Below are positions 26,723 through 36,485 of a stretch of 64,000 nucleotides of DNA, piece by piece. How positions within the stretch are numbered: position 1 is the stretch's first letter; each line of letters opens with the position of its first letter. Both the position numbers and the translations under genes were made by a program. The DNA is taken from positions 186,001 to 250,000 of the forward strand of contig JALHQO010000002.1 of the NCBI GenBank assembly GCA_022841905.1. The letters are read 5' to 3'. The stretch comes from Hyphomonadaceae bacterium. Its GTDB lineage: Bacteria > Pseudomonadota > Alphaproteobacteria > Caulobacterales > Aquidulcibacteraceae. The notes under the pieces were generated by a model that made no database searches, was not told the DNA's origin, and worked only from the letters and a program-made list of their open reading frames with translations.

Positions 26723-27133
26723 ATGAAGCATGGCAAGGGACGCGATAGCGGCCACGGGCCGTCGCAACGCCAATTGCGTGCGGCCGAGCTTGTTCGCCAC
26801 GCTTTGGTTGAGATCGTCGCGCGCGAGGAGCTTCGCGATCCCGCTTTGCTTGGCGCCTCGATCACGATCGGCGAAGTCCGCGCCTCGCCAGATTTGAAGC
26901 ACATGACCGCGTTCGTCTCCGCGCTCGGCCCTGCCGATCCGAAACAGATTGCCGATGGCCTGACGCGCAGCACTGCGTTCTTGCGCGGGCGCTTGGCGCG
27001 TCAGGTTGACTTGCGTTTCACGCCCGAGCTGCACTTCCAGCCCGACATCTCCTACGACGAAGCCCGCCACATCGATGAACTGCTCGCAAGCCCCGATGTT
27101 GCGCGTGATCTGAAGCGCGGCGAAGAGGAATGA
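26723..27133 (+). CDS. rbfA: 30S ribosome-binding factor RbfA
   Basis: A 136-residue KH-like protein that binds the 5' helix of 16S rRNA in late 30S maturation. Marks are 'SQRQLRAAELVRHALVEIVAREEL', 'LLGASITIGEVRASPDLKHMTAFV' and the C-terminal 'LRFTPELHFQPDISYDEARHIDELL'. Its ATG follows the preceding stop with no gap. Confidence 0.96.
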   Translation: MKHGKGRDSGHGPSQRQLRAAELVRHALVEIVAREELRDPALLGASITIGEVRASPDLKHMTAFVSALGPADPKQIADGLTRSTAFLRGRLARQVDLRFTPELHFQPDISYDEARHIDELLASPDVARDLKRGEEE

Positions 27134-27166
27134 GCTTCGAGGTTTTTCCCGGCGGGTGGTTCTGAC

Positions 27167-28123
27167 ATGGGCCGGCGCAAAAAAGGCGAGGATGTTTCGG
27201 GCTGGGTGGTGCTCGATAAGCCGGACGACATGACTTCCACGCATGCGGTTGCCGCCGTGCGGCGCGTGTTCAATGCGCAGAAGGCGGGCCATGCCGGCAC
27301 GCTCGATCCGCTGGCGTCGGGGATTTTGCCGATCGCGCTGGGCGAGGCGACGAAGACCGTGCCGTGGCTGATGGAAGCCAAGAAGACCTACCTCTTCACC
27401 ATCAAATGGGGCGTCTCGACCGACACCCAGGACCGTGAAGGCAAATCGATCGCCGAGAGCGACGTGCGGCCCACGCCGGAGGCGCTCCAGGCGGCGCTGC
27501 CGGCTTTTATCGGTGAGATCGAGCAGATTCCGCCACAATACAGCGCCGTCAAAGTTGATGGCGAGCGGGCCTACGATATCGCCCGTTCGGGTGAGACGGT
27601 GGAACTCGAGCCGCGCCAGGTTACGGTTTATGAGGCCGAGCTGGTCGGGACCGAGGACGATCTCGCCCATTTCCGCGTCCGCTCGGGCAAAGGCTTCTAT
27701 ATCCGGGCGCTCGTCCGCGATCTGGCTGCACAATTGGGCGCTGAAGGCCATGTCTGGCGGCTGCGCCGGACGGCCGTCGGCCCGTTTACCGAGGCCGAAA
27801 GCGTCACACTGGACGATCTGCAGCTTTTAGGTCAAAAGGACGCCGCGTCAGAACGCCTGAAGCCCGTTGAGACCGCGCTGGACGACATCCCGGCACTGGC
27901 CATCAACGGCGAGGACGCGTTCAAGCTCAGACAAGGACGGCCCATCGTTCTCCTTCCGCATGTGATGGAGGCGCTGAAGCCGAAATTCCGCGATCGCACT
28001 ATTGCCGGGCAGGATGCCTCCCGCGCGGCAGTGGCCCTCTTCGAGGGCAAAGCGGTGGCTCTGGGTGACGTGCGAGCCGGCAAGTTTTCGCCGACGCGCG
28101 TGTTTCACATCTCAGACCAATAG
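27167..28123 (+). CDS. truB: tRNA pseudouridine(55) synthase TruB
   Basis: A 318-residue enzyme that makes pseudouridine 55 in the T-loop of tRNAs. '[22 protein letters not shown]' and '[25 protein letters not shown]' carry the catalytic Asp. '[21 protein letters not shown]' and '[14 protein letters not shown]' follow. The C-terminal extension with 'LRQGRPIVL' is the usual alphaproteobacterial form. It starts 33 bases after rbfA. Confidence 0.97.
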   Translation: MGRRKKGEDVSGWVVLDKPDDMTSTHAVAAVRRVFNAQKAGHAGTLDPLASGILPIALGEATKTVPWLMEAKKTYLFTIKWGVSTDTQDREGKSIAESDVRPTPEALQAALPAFIGEIEQIPPQYSAVKVDGERAYDIARSGETVELEPRQVTVYEAELVGTEDDLAHFRVRSGKGFYIRALVRDLAAQLGAEGHVWRLRRTAVGPFTEAESVTLDDLQLLGQKDAASERLKPVETALDDIPALAINGEDAFKLRQGRPIVLLPHVMEALKPKFRDRTIAGQDASRAAVALFEGKAVALGDVRAGKFSPTRVFHISDQ

Positions 28124-28131
28124 GAGTCCCG

Positions 28132-28401
28132 ATGTCGATTACAGTAGAGCGCAAGGCTGCGCTCATTAAAGACAACGCCAAAACGAAGAACGACACCGGT
28201 TCGCCGGAAGTGCAGGTTGCGATCCTCTCGGAGCGCATCTCGAACCTGACCGAGCACTTCAAGACGCACAAGAAGGACAACCACTCACGCCAAGGCCTGC
28301 TCAAGATGGTCAGCCAGCGCCGCCGGTTGCTCGACTACCTCAAGAACAATGATGTGCCGCGCTACCAAGCCATCATCGAAAAGCTGGGTCTGCGCCGCTA
28401 A
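28132..28401 (+). CDS. rpsO: 30S ribosomal protein S15
   Basis: An 89-residue S15 of standard length ('[37 protein letters not shown]', '[27 protein letters not shown]'). It binds the central domain of 16S rRNA. AGGAG lies upstream. It is followed by pnp after a structured gap, the arrangement known from E. coli. Its last codons and TAA form a short hairpin (GTCTGCGC with GCGCAGAC, 28388-28409). Confidence 0.98.
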   Translation: MSITVERKAALIKDNAKTKNDTGSPEVQVAILSERISNLTEHFKTHKKDNHSRQGLLKMVSQRRRLLDYLKNNDVPRYQAIIEKLGLRR

Positions 28402-28483
28402 GCGCAGACTTCGAAGGGTGCTGGCGTAAAGCTAGACCCGCGCGATCACCCTTCAAAAAGCCGCGCGCAAGCGCGGTCGCGAA

Positions 28484-28506
28484 CCTCCTCCGATCCGCGG
28501 AGGAGG
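28484..28506 (+). promoter_or_regulatory. Strong hairpin in the rpsO-pnp interval
   Basis: CCTCCTCCG and CGGAGGAGG pair around a five-base loop. No T-run follows. In E. coli the rpsO-pnp gap holds a terminator and an RNase III site that controls pnp. A processing or autoregulatory role is inferred from position. Confidence 0.5.
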
Positions 28507-28584
28507 CAATACGCGCAACGGAATCCGCTGTTGCGCATCGAATAGGCCGCCGGAGCACCGGCTCATCGGCCTGGAGTTAGATGT

Positions 28585-30825
28585 ATGTTTGATACCAAAA
28601 CCGTTTCCATCGATTGGGCTGGGCGCCCGCTCACGCTCGAAACCGGCCGCGTTGCGCGGCAAGCTGACGGCGCCGTTTACGCCACGTGGGGCGAAACCGC
28701 GCTGCTCGCGACGGTCGTGTTCGCGAAGGAAGCAAAGCCGGGGCAGGATTTCTTCCCGCTGACCGTGAACTACCAAGAAAAGTACTTCGCATCGGGCCGC
28801 ATTCCCGGCGGCTTCTTCAAGCGTGAAGGCCGCCCGACAGAACGTGAAACGCTGCTGTCGCGTCTGATCGATCGTCCGATCCGTCCGCTCTTCGTCGATG
28901 GCTTCAAAAACGAAGTGCAAGTCATCATCACGGTGTTGAGCTGGGACAACGAAAACGAGTCCGATCTGCTCGCCATGGTCGCGGCCTCGGCGGCGCTGAC
29001 GATTTCCGGCGTGCCGTTCATGGGCCCGATCGCCGCCTCACGCGTGGGCTGGATCGACGGCAAGGCCGTTCTGAACCCGACCATCCCCGACATGGCGACC
29101 TCGCAGCTCGATCTCGTCGTCGCCGGCACCGCCAACGCGATCATGATGGTCGAGTCGGAAGTGAAGGAACTGAGCGAAGAGCAGATGTTGCAAGCGCTGT
29201 CTCTCGCGCACAAAGGCATGCAGCCGGTGATCGATGCGATCATCGAGCTGGCCGAGAAAGCCGGCAAAGAGCCGTTCGAATTCGAACCGGCCGATAATTC
29301 GGCGCTCAAAGCCAAGATCAAGGATCTCGTCGGCGCCGATCTCGCCGAAGCGTACAAAGTCACCGTCAAGGCCGAGCGTTACGGCAAGGTTGGCGTGCTG
29401 CGTGACAAGGTGAAGGCCGCTCTCCTGAAGACTGAAGCCAATCCGGATGGCTACGACGCCAACGTGATCAAGGAAGTCTTCAAGGAAGTCGAAAGCGACA
29501 TCGTCCGCACGCGCATCGTGAAGGAAAAGGGCCGCATCGATGGCCGCGCCGTCGATAAAGTGCGTCCGATCGAAAGCATGGTCGGCTTCCTGCCGCGCAC
29601 GCACGGCTCGGCGCTGTTCACGCGTGGTGAAACGCAATCGATCGTCGTCGCCACGCTCGGCACCGGCGAAGACGAGCAATTCATCGACGCGCTCTCCGGC
29701 ACGACCAAAGAGCGCTTCATGCTCCACTACAACTTCCCTCCCTACAGCGTCGGTGAAACCGGCCGTATGGGCGGCGCCGGCCGCCGCGAAATCGGCCACG
29801 GCAAGTTGGCGTGGCGCGCGATGAAGGCCGTTCTGCCGACGGCCGAGCAATTCCCGTACACGATCCGTCTCGTCTCCGAGATCACCGAGTCGAACGGCTC
29901 ATCCTCGATGGCCACGGTTTGCGGTTCGTCGCTGGCGCTGATGGATGCGGGCGTTCCGATTTCGGCGCCGGTCGCTGGCGTCGCCATGGGCCTCATTCTC
30001 GAAGACTACGGCTTCGAAGTTCTGACCGACATCCTGGGTGATGAAGATCACCTGGGCGACATGGACTTCAAGGTCGCGGGCACTGAGAAGGGTATCACCT
30101 CGCTGCAAATGGACATCAAGGTCGCCGGCATCACGCAGGAGATCATGACGGTCGCGCTCGAGCGCGCGCACACGGCGCGCTTGCACATTCTCGGCGAGAT
30201 GAACAAGGCGATGGACGCCCCGCGCGGCGAAGTCGGCAAGAACGCACCGCGCATCGAGCAGATCAAAATCCCGGTCGATAAGATTCGGGACGTGATCGGC
30301 ACGGGCGGCAAGGTGATCCGCGAAATCGTGGAAAAGACCGGCGCGAAAGTGAACGTCGAGGACGACGGCACGGTGAAGGTGGCGTCCGCCAACGCCGAGT
30401 CGATCGAAGCGGCGATCAAGTGGATCAAGTCGCTGACCTCCGAACCGGAAGTCGGCCAGATCTACGAAGGCAAGGTCGTGAAGGTGATGGAGTTCGGCGC
30501 TTTCGTGAACTTCTTCGGCGCCAAGGATGGCCTCGTTCACGTCTCCCAGTTGGCGCGCGAGCGCGTCGAGAAGCCGGGCGATGTGGTCAAGGAAGGCGAC
30601 ACCGTGAAGGTGAAGCTCTTGGGCTTCGACGATCGCGGCAAGGTGCGCCTTTCGATGAAGGTGGTTGATCAAGCCACCGGCGCCGATCTCACGTCTGAGC
30701 TGGGCGAAGAGGCGTTGGACGAAGGTCCGCGCCGCGAACGCAGCGGCGGCGACCGTGATCGTGGCCCGCGTCGTGGCGGCGGCGGTGGCCGCGACCGCCC
30801 GCGCCGCGAAAGCTCGGGCGACTAA
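28585..30825 (+). CDS. pnp: Polyribonucleotide nucleotidyltransferase (PNPase)
   Basis: A 746-residue 3'-5' phosphorolytic exoribonuclease. Two RNase PH domains are present ('[29 protein letters not shown]'; '[13 protein letters not shown]' and '[14 protein letters not shown]'), with the core '[19 protein letters not shown]', then KH ('[13 protein letters not shown]') and S1 ('[19 protein letters not shown]'). The C-terminal 40 residues are Arg/Gly/Asp-rich and disordered. It is the last gene of the operon, ended by a strong terminator. Confidence 0.98.
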   Translation: MFDTKTVSIDWAGRPLTLETGRVARQADGAVYATWGETALLATVVFAKEAKPGQDFFPLTVNYQEKYFASGRIPGGFFKREGRPTERETLLSRLIDRPIRPLFVDGFKNEVQVIITVLSWDNENESDLLAMVAASAALTISGVPFMGPIAASRVGWIDGKAVLNPTIPDMATSQLDLVVAGTANAIMMVESEVKELSEEQMLQALSLAHKGMQPVIDAIIELAEKAGKEPFEFEPADNSALKAKIKDLVGADLAEAYKVTVKAERYGKVGVLRDKVKAALLKTEANPDGYDANVIKEVFKEVESDIVRTRIVKEKGRIDGRAVDKVRPIESMVGFLPRTHGSALFTRGETQSIVVATLGTGEDEQFIDALSGTTKERFMLHYNFPPYSVGETGRMGGAGRREIGHGKLAWRAMKAVLPTAEQFPYTIRLVSEITESNGSSSMATVCGSSLALMDAGVPISAPVAGVAMGLILEDYGFEVLTDILGDEDHLGDMDFKVAGTEKGITSLQMDIKVAGITQEIMTVALERAHTARLHILGEMNKAMDAPRGEVGKNAPRIEQIKIPVDKIRDVIGTGGKVIREIVEKTGAKVNVEDDGTVKVASANAESIEAAIKWIKSLTSEPEVGQIYEGKVVKVMEFGAFVNFFGAKDGLVHVSQLARERVEKPGDVVKEGDTVKVKLLGFDDRGKVRLSMKVVDQATGADLTSELGEEALDEGPRRERSGGDRDRGPRRGGGGGRDRPRRESSGD

Positions 30826-30848
30826 GCCTTAGCGCAAACGCAAACCGG

Positions 30849-30879
30849 AAAGCCCGTCGCGCAAGCGGCGGGCTTTTTG
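30849..30879 (+). terminator. Rho-independent terminator after pnp
   Basis: A 12-bp stem, AAAGCCCGTCGC with GCGGCGGGCTTT (one G-U wobble), a GCAA tetraloop, and a run of five Ts. It lies 23 bases after the pnp stop. Confidence 0.9.
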
Positions 30880-30920
30880 TTGGTCCATATTTCGCCGCTT
30901 CTGGCGCTACAGTGCGTCCC

Positions 30921-31157
30921 ATGTCCGCACTCGTCATCGTTGCGCGCTTTTCATCTCGGCCGGAGGCCGTCGTGGCCCAGTCCGTGTTGCGTAGCGCTGG
31001 GCTGGAGACGTTGCTGCCGGAGTTCAACGTGCTGATGGCGGAGCTGGACCCGTCCATGATGGAGCATGGCTGGCGGCTGATGGCGGCGGCGGAGGACGCT
31101 GACGATGCGCGCGCGATCCTGGCGGAAGCGCAAGCCGGCTCGACGGGCGAAGGTTAA
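30921..31157 (+). CDS. DUF2007-like small protein
   Basis: A 78-residue protein, 'MSALVIVARFSSRPEAVVAQSVLRSAGLETLLPE', with later 'GWRLMAAAEDADDARAILAEA'. This is the ferredoxin-like fold seen in DUF2007 'putative signal transducing' proteins. Function unknown. The ATG at 30921 was preferred to an in-frame GTG nine bases earlier. Confidence 0.7.
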   Translation: MSALVIVARFSSRPEAVVAQSVLRSAGLETLLPEFNVLMAELDPSMMEHGWRLMAAAEDADDARAILAEAQAGSTGEG

Positions 31158-31160
31158 GTC

Positions 31161-31251
31161 TGGACCGCCGGCGCCCTCGCCGGCATCAGTCTTTCAACCT
31201 GCCGCACTGTTCATCAGTTGCACGCATGCCGGCGGGGGCGCCGGCGGTCCA
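31161..31251. repeat. Inverted-repeat element, family A, copy 2
   Basis: Ends TGGACCGCCGGCG / CGCCGGCGGTCCA with arms of about 26 bp (31161-31186 and 31226-31251, one or two mismatches) around a centre holding CAGTCTTTCA. The ends and central sequence match copy 1 at 5115-5207. It begins three bases after the DUF2007-like stop, between convergent genes. Confidence 0.88.
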
Positions 31252-31261
31252 GACCAAGACC

Positions 31262-31993
31262 TTAAAGCAGCGGCCGCGCCGCTAGTGGTTCGTCGAAAAA
31301 CTGCGCGAGCTTTTCGAGTGCGCGGCCATTGGTCAGCGTCAGCGAGCCGTTCTTGATTTCGTGCAGGCCCATCTTGGCCAATTTGCGCAGCGACTTGTTG
31401 GTGTGCACCAGCGACAAGCCCAGCGCGTCGGCGATGTGCGATTGCGTCAGCGGAAACGTGACGCCGCCATTCTTGCGCAAATTCAGCGCATCGGCGCGTT
31501 TATAGAGATGGATCAACAGTGTGCCGACCGCCTCAACCGCGCTGCGGCGGCCGACGGTGAGCAGGTTGTCGTCGACATAACATTCCTCGCGCGCCGTGAG
31601 CCAGGTGAGATCGAAGGCGAGTTCGGGGTGTGCGCTGAACAGCTCCCACACCTTGCTGCGATGGAAGGAGCAAAGCTCGACGTCGGTCAGCGTTTGCACG
31701 CTGTGCGGCGCCGCATCGAACATGTGGCCTTGGAAGCCAATGACGTCGCCGGGCAGCAAGAAGTTCAGAATCTGGCGGCGTCCATCGGGCAGCATTTTGT
31801 AACGAAACGCCCAGCCGGAAAACAAAGTGAAGAGCGGCGGGTTGGGGTCACCCGCATCGATGATGTCGCGGCCGGCTTCGACGGCGAGGTGATCCTTCTT
31901 CAGATCGTCGAGAAATTTGATGTCACGATCGGCGTACTGCTTGAACGGCCCGTTGGCGCGCAACGGACAGCTGGGACATGGCACGTAAGGCAT
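31262..31993 (-). CDS. Crp/Fnr family transcriptional regulator
   Basis: A 243-residue regulator. The cyclic-nucleotide-binding-like beta barrel spans about residues 20-140 ('LFTLFSGWAFRYKMLPDGRRQILNFLLPGD'), and the winged helix-turn-helix near 185-215 reads 'LTQSHIADALGLSLVHTNKSLRKLAKMG'. The N-terminal 'PYVPCPSCPLR' has two cysteines, but the full FNR Fe-S cysteine set is not evident. The ATG at 31993 was chosen; GTG at 32008 is in frame. The ligand is unknown. A terminator-like hairpin separates it from the upstream methyltransferase gene. Confidence 0.9.
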   Translation of the reverse strand: MPYVPCPSCPLRANGPFKQYADRDIKFLDDLKKDHLAVEAGRDIIDAGDPNPPLFTLFSGWAFRYKMLPDGRRQILNFLLPGDVIGFQGHMFDAAPHSVQTLTDVELCSFHRSKVWELFSAHPELAFDLTWLTAREECYVDDNLLTVGRRSAVEAVGTLLIHLYKRADALNLRKNGGVTFPLTQSHIADALGLSLVHTNKSLRKLAKMGLHEIKNGSLTLTNGRALEKLAQFFDEPLAARPLL

Positions 31994-32060
31994 CGATCCG
32001 GCGTACACGGATAAACTCAGCTCTGGAATATTGACGTAGCCGGGTACGCATGAGCGGCGG

Positions 32061-32081
32061 AAACGTTCCCGCCGGGGAACG
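32061..32081 (-). terminator. Probable terminator after the fabI-methyltransferase pair
   Basis: On the minus strand CGTTCCC and GGGAACG pair around CGGC and are followed by TTT. It starts six bases after the methyltransferase stop and before the Crp/Fnr gene. The stem is short and so is the T-run. Confidence 0.45.
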
Positions 32082-32086
32082 CGCTT

Positions 32087-32674
32087 CTAAGGTTTCGTGA
32101 ACCAGAGCCGGTCCCAGAACACGCCCGGTGCGTAGGAAGACTCGATATTCTCTCTGCGCACGCGCGTCAGGCCTTCGGCCCGCGCCAGCGCCTCGGTCTC
32201 ATCCACGGAGACCTCGAACATACGCCTGCCTTCAGGGATTGGTCCGTGCCGCAGGCTGATCATCAGCGCGGCGCCGGGCGCCACGAGTGCGGCCACATTC
32301 GGCATCATGCGCGCGCGTTCGGCGGCGTCGAAATGCATCCAGACCGCCGACATCCAGACGACATCGAACACGCGGCCGCGCACGCTGGCGATATCCGGCA
32401 GGCAATCGTCGACCCACATGATGTTCGGCGCCGGGTGCAGCTTCATCGCGCCTTCGCGCATGGCGCGCGTCGGTTCGATGGCGGTGACCTCATCGCCGCG
32501 CGCCGCGAACCAAGCCGCGTCGCGCCCCGTGCCGGCGCCGATATCGAGCACGCGGATGCGCGGCGGCGGGATGAGATCGAGCACGCCGCTATGCGAGTGC
32601 TCGAACGTCATCTGCTCATAGCGTTGCAGCAGCTCCGGCGCTTCCTGCTCGTAGCCTTGCGTGCCGTTGATCAC
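32087..32674 (-). CDS. Class I SAM-dependent methyltransferase
   Basis: A 195-residue Rossmann methyltransferase. SAM motif I is 'IRVLDIGAGTGRDAAWFAARGDEVTAIEPT'; later motifs are 'FDVVWMSAVWMHFD' and 'GAALMISLRHGPIPEGR'. The substrate is unknown. It uses a GTG start (VINGTQGYEQ) that overlaps the fabI stop as GTGA, so its translation is coupled to fabI. An upstream in-frame start inside fabI was rejected. Confidence 0.85.
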   Translation of the reverse strand: MINGTQGYEQEAPELLQRYEQMTFEHSHSGVLDLIPPPRIRVLDIGAGTGRDAAWFAARGDEVTAIEPTRAMREGAMKLHPAPNIMWVDDCLPDIASVRGRVFDVVWMSAVWMHFDAAERARMMPNVAALVAPGAALMISLRHGPIPEGRRMFEVSVDETEALARAEGLTRVRRENIESSYAPGVFWDRLWFTKP

Positions 32675-33486
32675 TCGCCGCCCGTATCCGGCACGCCGAC
32701 GATGTGGAAGCCCGCATCGACGTGGACGACTTCGCCAGTGGTGGAGCGGCCGATGTCGGAGCAGAGCCAGAGCGCGCAGCCGGCGATGCCTTCCATGCTC
32801 GTGTCTTCCTTCATCACCGACCATTCGCGGCCGGTCGCGATGAGGCCGCGTCCGCCTTGGATGCCGGCGATGGCGAGCGTGCGCATGGCGCCGGCGCTGA
32901 TGGCGTTGACGCGAATGCCGGCAGGGCCGAGGTCGCGCGCCATGTAGCGCATGCTGGCTTCAAGTGCGGCTTTCGCGACGCCCATCACATTATAGCTCGG
33001 CAAAACGCGCTCGGCGCCGAGATAGGTGAGCGTGATCATCGATCCGCCGCGCTCCATCAGTTTCGACGCACGCTTGCCGGCGGCGACGAACGAGAAGGCG
33101 GAGATGTCCATCGAGCGCAGAAAGTTTTCGCGCGTGGTGTTTTCGACGAACGAACCTTTCAGCTCGTTCTTGTCGGAGAAGGCGATCGAGTGAACCAGAA
33201 AGTCGAGCTTGCCCCAATTTGTCTTCAAGCGATCGAAGACAGCATCGAGATGATCGTCATTGGTGGCGTCGCATTCGAGCAGGATTTGCGAGCCGACGCT
33301 TTCGGCGAGCGGACGCACGCGCTTCTCGAGTGCTTCGCCTTGATAGGTGAAGGCAAGCGCGGCGCCTTGCGCGGCGAGTTGGCTGGCGATGCCCCAGGCG
33401 ATCGATTTGTCGTTGGCGACGCCCATGATCAGGCCGCGCTTGCCGGCCATCAATTCGCCCTTCGGAAACACCCACTCGTCAGCCAT
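32671..33486 (-). CDS. fabI: Enoyl-[acyl-carrier-protein] reductase FabI
   Basis: A 271-residue short-chain dehydrogenase-like NADH enzyme that performs the last step of fatty-acid elongation. 'GKRGLIMGVANDKSIAWGIA' binds the dinucleotide. The Tyr-x6-Lys site is 'YNVMGVAKAAL' after 'LTYLGAERVLPS', as in FabI of the triclosan-sensitive type. 'NAISAGAMRTLAIAGI' follows. AAGGAG lies upstream of the ATG at 33486. Confidence 0.97.
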   Translation of the reverse strand: MADEWVFPKGELMAGKRGLIMGVANDKSIAWGIASQLAAQGAALAFTYQGEALEKRVRPLAESVGSQILLECDATNDDHLDAVFDRLKTNWGKLDFLVHSIAFSDKNELKGSFVENTTRENFLRSMDISAFSFVAAGKRASKLMERGGSMITLTYLGAERVLPSYNVMGVAKAALEASMRYMARDLGPAGIRVNAISAGAMRTLAIAGIQGGRGLIATGREWSVMKEDTSMEGIAGCALWLCSDIGRSTTGEVVHVDAGFHIVGVPDTGGE

Positions 33487-33509
33487 CTCGAACTCCTTGT
33501 TTGGAGGCA

Positions 33510-33538
33510 GCTATAGCGTCTCCAGCGGCGCCCCGGAA
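33510..33538 (-). promoter_or_regulatory. Possible sigma70 promoter of fabI
   Basis: On the minus strand TTCCGG (33538-33533), a 17-base spacer and TATAGC (33515-33510). The -10 ends 23 bases before the fabI ATG. The -35 is a moderate match. Confidence 0.4.
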
Positions 33539-33601
33539 CCCCAAGCCGCGCGCGGCGTTTCAATGCTCAACCGCCTATGCGCATTCCCCCCGGAGCTTGA
33601 A

Positions 33602-33898
33602 ATGGCAGAAATTCGTGAAACGCATGTCGAGCGTGACGCCAACGGCAATGTCATCGACACTAAAGTTGTAGAGCGCCGCAAAGGCGGCGGCGGTTTTGGC
33701 TGGGGCATGCTGTTCGCCGTGCTGGTGATCGCCGGCGGCATCATCGCGTTCGCCTATAGCCAAGGCTCGTTCCAGAATGCTGGCGCGGAGGCCGATCGCG
33801 CCGCAGAACAAGTTGAAACGCAAACGGATGTCGCCTTTGAGAATGCCGGCGATGCGATCGAAAACGCCGGCGACCAAGTCGAGCGTGCGACTGACTAA
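33602..33898 (+). CDS. Small single-pass membrane protein
   Basis: A 98-residue protein: a charged cytoplasmic N-terminus with 'ERDANGNVIDTKVVERRKGGGGFG', one hydrophobic helix ('WGMLFAVLVIAGGIIAFAY', about residues 33-51), and an acidic, Ala/Glu/Asn-rich tail with repeated 'AFENAGDAIENAGDQVE', likely a helix or coiled coil. Function unknown. GGAG precedes the ATG at 33602. It lies divergent from fabI and splits fabI from fabAB. Confidence 0.75.
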   Translation: MAEIRETHVERDANGNVIDTKVVERRKGGGGFGWGMLFAVLVIAGGIIAFAYSQGSFQNAGAEADRAAEQVETQTDVAFENAGDAIENAGDQVERATD

Positions 33899-33949
33899 GC
33901 TTGGCGATCGCAGAAGGACGAACTACCCCTCGTCTCAAGGGATCGCTTT

Positions 33950-33990
33950 GAGCGCCGGTGTGTAAAAGCACACCGGCGCTCGTTGTTTTT
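33950..33990 (+). terminator. Strong intrinsic terminator
   Basis: GAGCGCCGGTGTG pairs with CACACCGGCGCTC (13 bp) around a short A-rich loop and is followed by GTTGTTTTT. It ends the 98-residue membrane-protein transcript, and its T-run runs into the fabB stop codon of the opposite strand. Confidence 0.9.
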
Positions 33991-35203
33991 AAGCAGCGAC
34001 GCGGGTGAAGGCGAGGCTGGCGTTGGTCCCGCCGAAGCCGAACGAATTGCTCAGCACGCAATTGAGCTCGCGGTCCTCGCGCTTGCGCAGGATCGGCAGG
34101 TCTGCGAACGCGGGGTCGAGTTCTTCGATGTGCGCGCTCTCGCAGGCAAAGCCATTATTGAGCATCAGAATCGAATAGATCGCTTCCTGCACGCCCGCCG
34201 CGCCGAGCGAGTGGCCTGTCAGCGACTTGGTGCTGGAGATCATGGGCGGCTTTGCGCCGAACACGGCGCGCACCGCTTCCATCTCTTTCAGATCGCCGAC
34301 CGGCGTCGAGGTGCCGTGCGGGTTCAAGTAATCGACGGGGCGGTCAACGTATTTGAGCGCCATCTTCATGCAGCGCGCGGCGCCTTCGCCTGATGGCGCC
34401 ACCATATCGAAGCCATCGCTATTGGCGCCGTAGCCGGCGAGTTCCGCGTAGATCTTCGCGCCGCGCTTCTTGGCGCGCTGATATTCTTCCAGCACCAGCA
34501 CGCCCGCGCCGCCGGCAATGACGAAGCCGTCGCGGTTCTTGTCATAGGCGCGCGAAGCGCGTTCCGGCGTCTCGTTATACTTGGTGCTCATCGCGCCCAT
34601 GGCGTCGAAGAGGACGGAAAGCGTCCAATCCAGCTCTTCGCTGCCGCCAGCGAACATGATGTCTTGGCGGCCGTCGCGGATCATTTCGTACGAATTGCCG
34701 ATGCAATGCGCGCTGGTCGCGCAGGCCGAGCTGATCGAGTAATTCACGCCGCGGATTTCGAATGGCGTTGCGAGCGTGGCGCTTGCGGTCGAGCTCATCG
34801 CTTTCGGCACCGCAAATGGACCAACACGGCGCGCGCCCTTTTCGCGTGCAGTGTCAGCGGCAGCGACGATCGCGTGCGCAGAGGGGCCGCCGGAGCCCAT
34901 GATGATGCCGGTGCGCTCGTTGGAGACTTCGTTCGGCTGCAGACCGGCGTCGGTGATCGCCTGCTGCATCGCGACGAAGTTCCAGCCGGAGCCTTCGCCC
35001 ATGAAGCGCATGTTGCGCTTGTCGACGACGTCTTCCGGCTTCAGCGACGGCTCGCCATGAACTTGGCAGCGCATGCCTTTGTCGGCGTATTCGGGCGCCG
35101 CGCGGATGCCGCTTTTGGCTTCGCGGAGCGAGGCCAGCACTTCTTGCGTATTGTTGCCGATCGAGGAGACGATCCCCATGCCGGTGACGACGACGCGACG
35201 CAT
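33989..35203 (-). CDS. fabB: 3-oxoacyl-ACP synthase I FabB
   Basis: A 404-residue KAS I that elongates unsaturated acyl-ACP. The Cys-His-His triad is visible: '[15 protein letters not shown]' (Cys about 165), '[11 protein letters not shown]' (His), '[18 protein letters not shown]' (Lys and His). The end '[16 protein letters not shown]' is classic. Placement 11 bases after fabA marks it as FabB, not FabF. Confidence 0.97.
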   Translation of the reverse strand: MRRVVVTGMGIVSSIGNNTQEVLASLREAKSGIRAAPEYADKGMRCQVHGEPSLKPEDVVDKRNMRFMGEGSGWNFVAMQQAITDAGLQPNEVSNERTGIIMGSGGPSAHAIVAAADTAREKGARRVGPFAVPKAMSSTASATLATPFEIRGVNYSISSACATSAHCIGNSYEMIRDGRQDIMFAGGSEELDWTLSVLFDAMGAMSTKYNETPERASRAYDKNRDGFVIAGGAGVLVLEEYQRAKKRGAKIYAELAGYGANSDGFDMVAPSGEGAARCMKMALKYVDRPVDYLNPHGTSTPVGDLKEMEAVRAVFGAKPPMISSTKSLTGHSLGAAGVQEAIYSILMLNNGFACESAHIEELDPAFADLPILRKREDRELNCVLSNSFGFGGTNASLAFTRVAA

Positions 35204-35214
35204 GCGCTTCTCCG

Positions 35215-35745
35215 TTATTTCATCTGCGCTTCGAGCTGTTCAGAGCTGAACAGACCGACTTTGAGATCCTTGGCCGTATAGATAGTGACGCCGTCCGCCT
35301 TAGTGATGCCGTCCGCCACGATCATGTGCAGCGAGCGTTGGATGATGCGCTTGGGATGGATTTCGTAAGTCACGAGCTTGGTCTTTGGCGTGATCTGGCC
35401 GCGGAAGGCGACTTCACCAACACCCAGCGCGCGGCCACGACCGGGCGAACCCGCCCAGGCCATGAAGAAGCCGGTGAGCTGCCACATCGCGTCGAGGCCG
35501 AGGCATCCAGGCATAACCGGGTCGCCGCGGAAGTGGCATTCGAAAAACCAGCGCTCCGGATTGATGTCGAACTCGGCGATCATCACGCCCTTGCCGTGAT
35601 CGCCGCCCTCCGCGGTGACGCTGGTGATGCGGTCGAACATCAGCATCGGCGGCAGCGGCAGCTGCGCATTGCCCGGCCCGTGCAAACGACCTTCGCCGGA
35701 GGCGATCAGGTCTTCGTAAGAGAAGGAGGAGGGCCGCTCGGCCAT
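35215..35745 (-). CDS. fabA: 3-hydroxydecanoyl-ACP dehydratase/isomerase FabA
   Basis: A 176-residue hotdog enzyme that dehydrates 3-hydroxydecanoyl-ACP and isomerises trans-2 to cis-3, starting unsaturated fatty-acid synthesis. '[25 protein letters not shown]' holds the catalytic His and the family Asp. '[13 protein letters not shown]' follows. The start at 35745 ([14 protein letters not shown]) fits the family. The longer in-frame start reads into upstream DNA. First gene of a fabA-fabB operon. Confidence 0.97.
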   Translation of the reverse strand: MAERPSSFSYEDLIASGEGRLHGPGNAQLPLPPMLMFDRITSVTAEGGDHGKGVMIAEFDINPERWFFECHFRGDPVMPGCLGLDAMWQLTGFFMAWAGSPGRGRALGVGEVAFRGQITPKTKLVTYEIHPKRIIQRSLHMIVADGITKADGVTIYTAKDLKVGLFSSEQLEAQMK

Positions 35746-35864
35746 GCTGGTCTCGCTCAAGCCATTGGGAAATGAAGGCTTGGGCTTAGACACTAGAGGC
35801 CGGAGGGGCAAGGTTAGGGGGCCGCCCGTTAGGCGGTATGCGACCGAAAACAAGGGTTTGGCCT

Positions 35865-36362
35865 TTAGAGTCCCTCGCACTCCGCGCCCCAGAGCGCGTC
35901 GTTTTCGACCCATCCGACACGGCCGCCGACAGCGACGCGGCGCCATTCGCCTTCGCAGCCCGTCAGCGCGCCGACAACGCCTTCGCCGAGATAGGCGACG
36001 GTGCGAGAATCGGTCCGGGCCGATCGGCGCAGCGGTGTTTCCGTGCGGACATAAGCCATGCGGCGATTGTCGAGGCTCTGGCCGTGCATCCAGGTGACGG
36101 CGCCGTCCGGATCGACCACGCGGCGCCAGGGGCCGCTTTCGCCGGTGACCTGCAGCGGCAGGCCGGCGCGCTCATAAATCCAGTCGACCCGGTGCTCGAG
36201 GCCGGGGCCGTGGCGGCCGTTGGCGCCGGGCGTTTTCAGGCTGACAAAGCGGGGAACCGGTAGCTGTGAGTCGGTACCCACGGCCGGGGTGTCGGCGCTG
36301 GCGGCGCCCAAAGCTAAAAAAGCGGCGGCCGCGACAATCGCGGCGATTTTCCCACGGCGCAT
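35865..36362 (-). CDS. Secreted SH3-domain protein
   Basis: A 165-residue exported protein: signal peptide '[21 protein letters not shown]', then two bacterial SH3-like repeats ('[35 protein letters not shown]', '[18 protein letters not shown]'; '[21 protein letters not shown]', '[21 protein letters not shown]'). Such proteins usually bind the cell wall. It is divergent from the hydroxyacid dehydrogenase. Confidence 0.85.
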   Translation of the reverse strand: MRRGKIAAIVAAAAFLALGAASADTPAVGTDSQLPVPRFVSLKTPGANGRHGPGLEHRVDWIYERAGLPLQVTGESGPWRRVVDPDGAVTWMHGQSLDNRRMAYVRTETPLRRSARTDSRTVAYLGEGVVGALTGCEGEWRRVAVGGRVGWVENDALWGAECEGL

Positions 36363-36485
36363 CTACCCAACCTTTAGCTCTTGCCCTTCATGCCGGAAGG
36401 GAAGGCGGATCATGCGACGGGCGCGTGAAGGTCGGTTTAATGGGTCTGCCTTGGAGCGGCGCGGATCGTGGTTTATGGAGTCTGA

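Noticed and set aside
33950-33990. Terminator acting for fabB as well
   Set aside because: The T-run follows only the plus-strand stem. On the minus strand the stem is followed by AAAGCG, so it is assigned to the plus-strand gene only.
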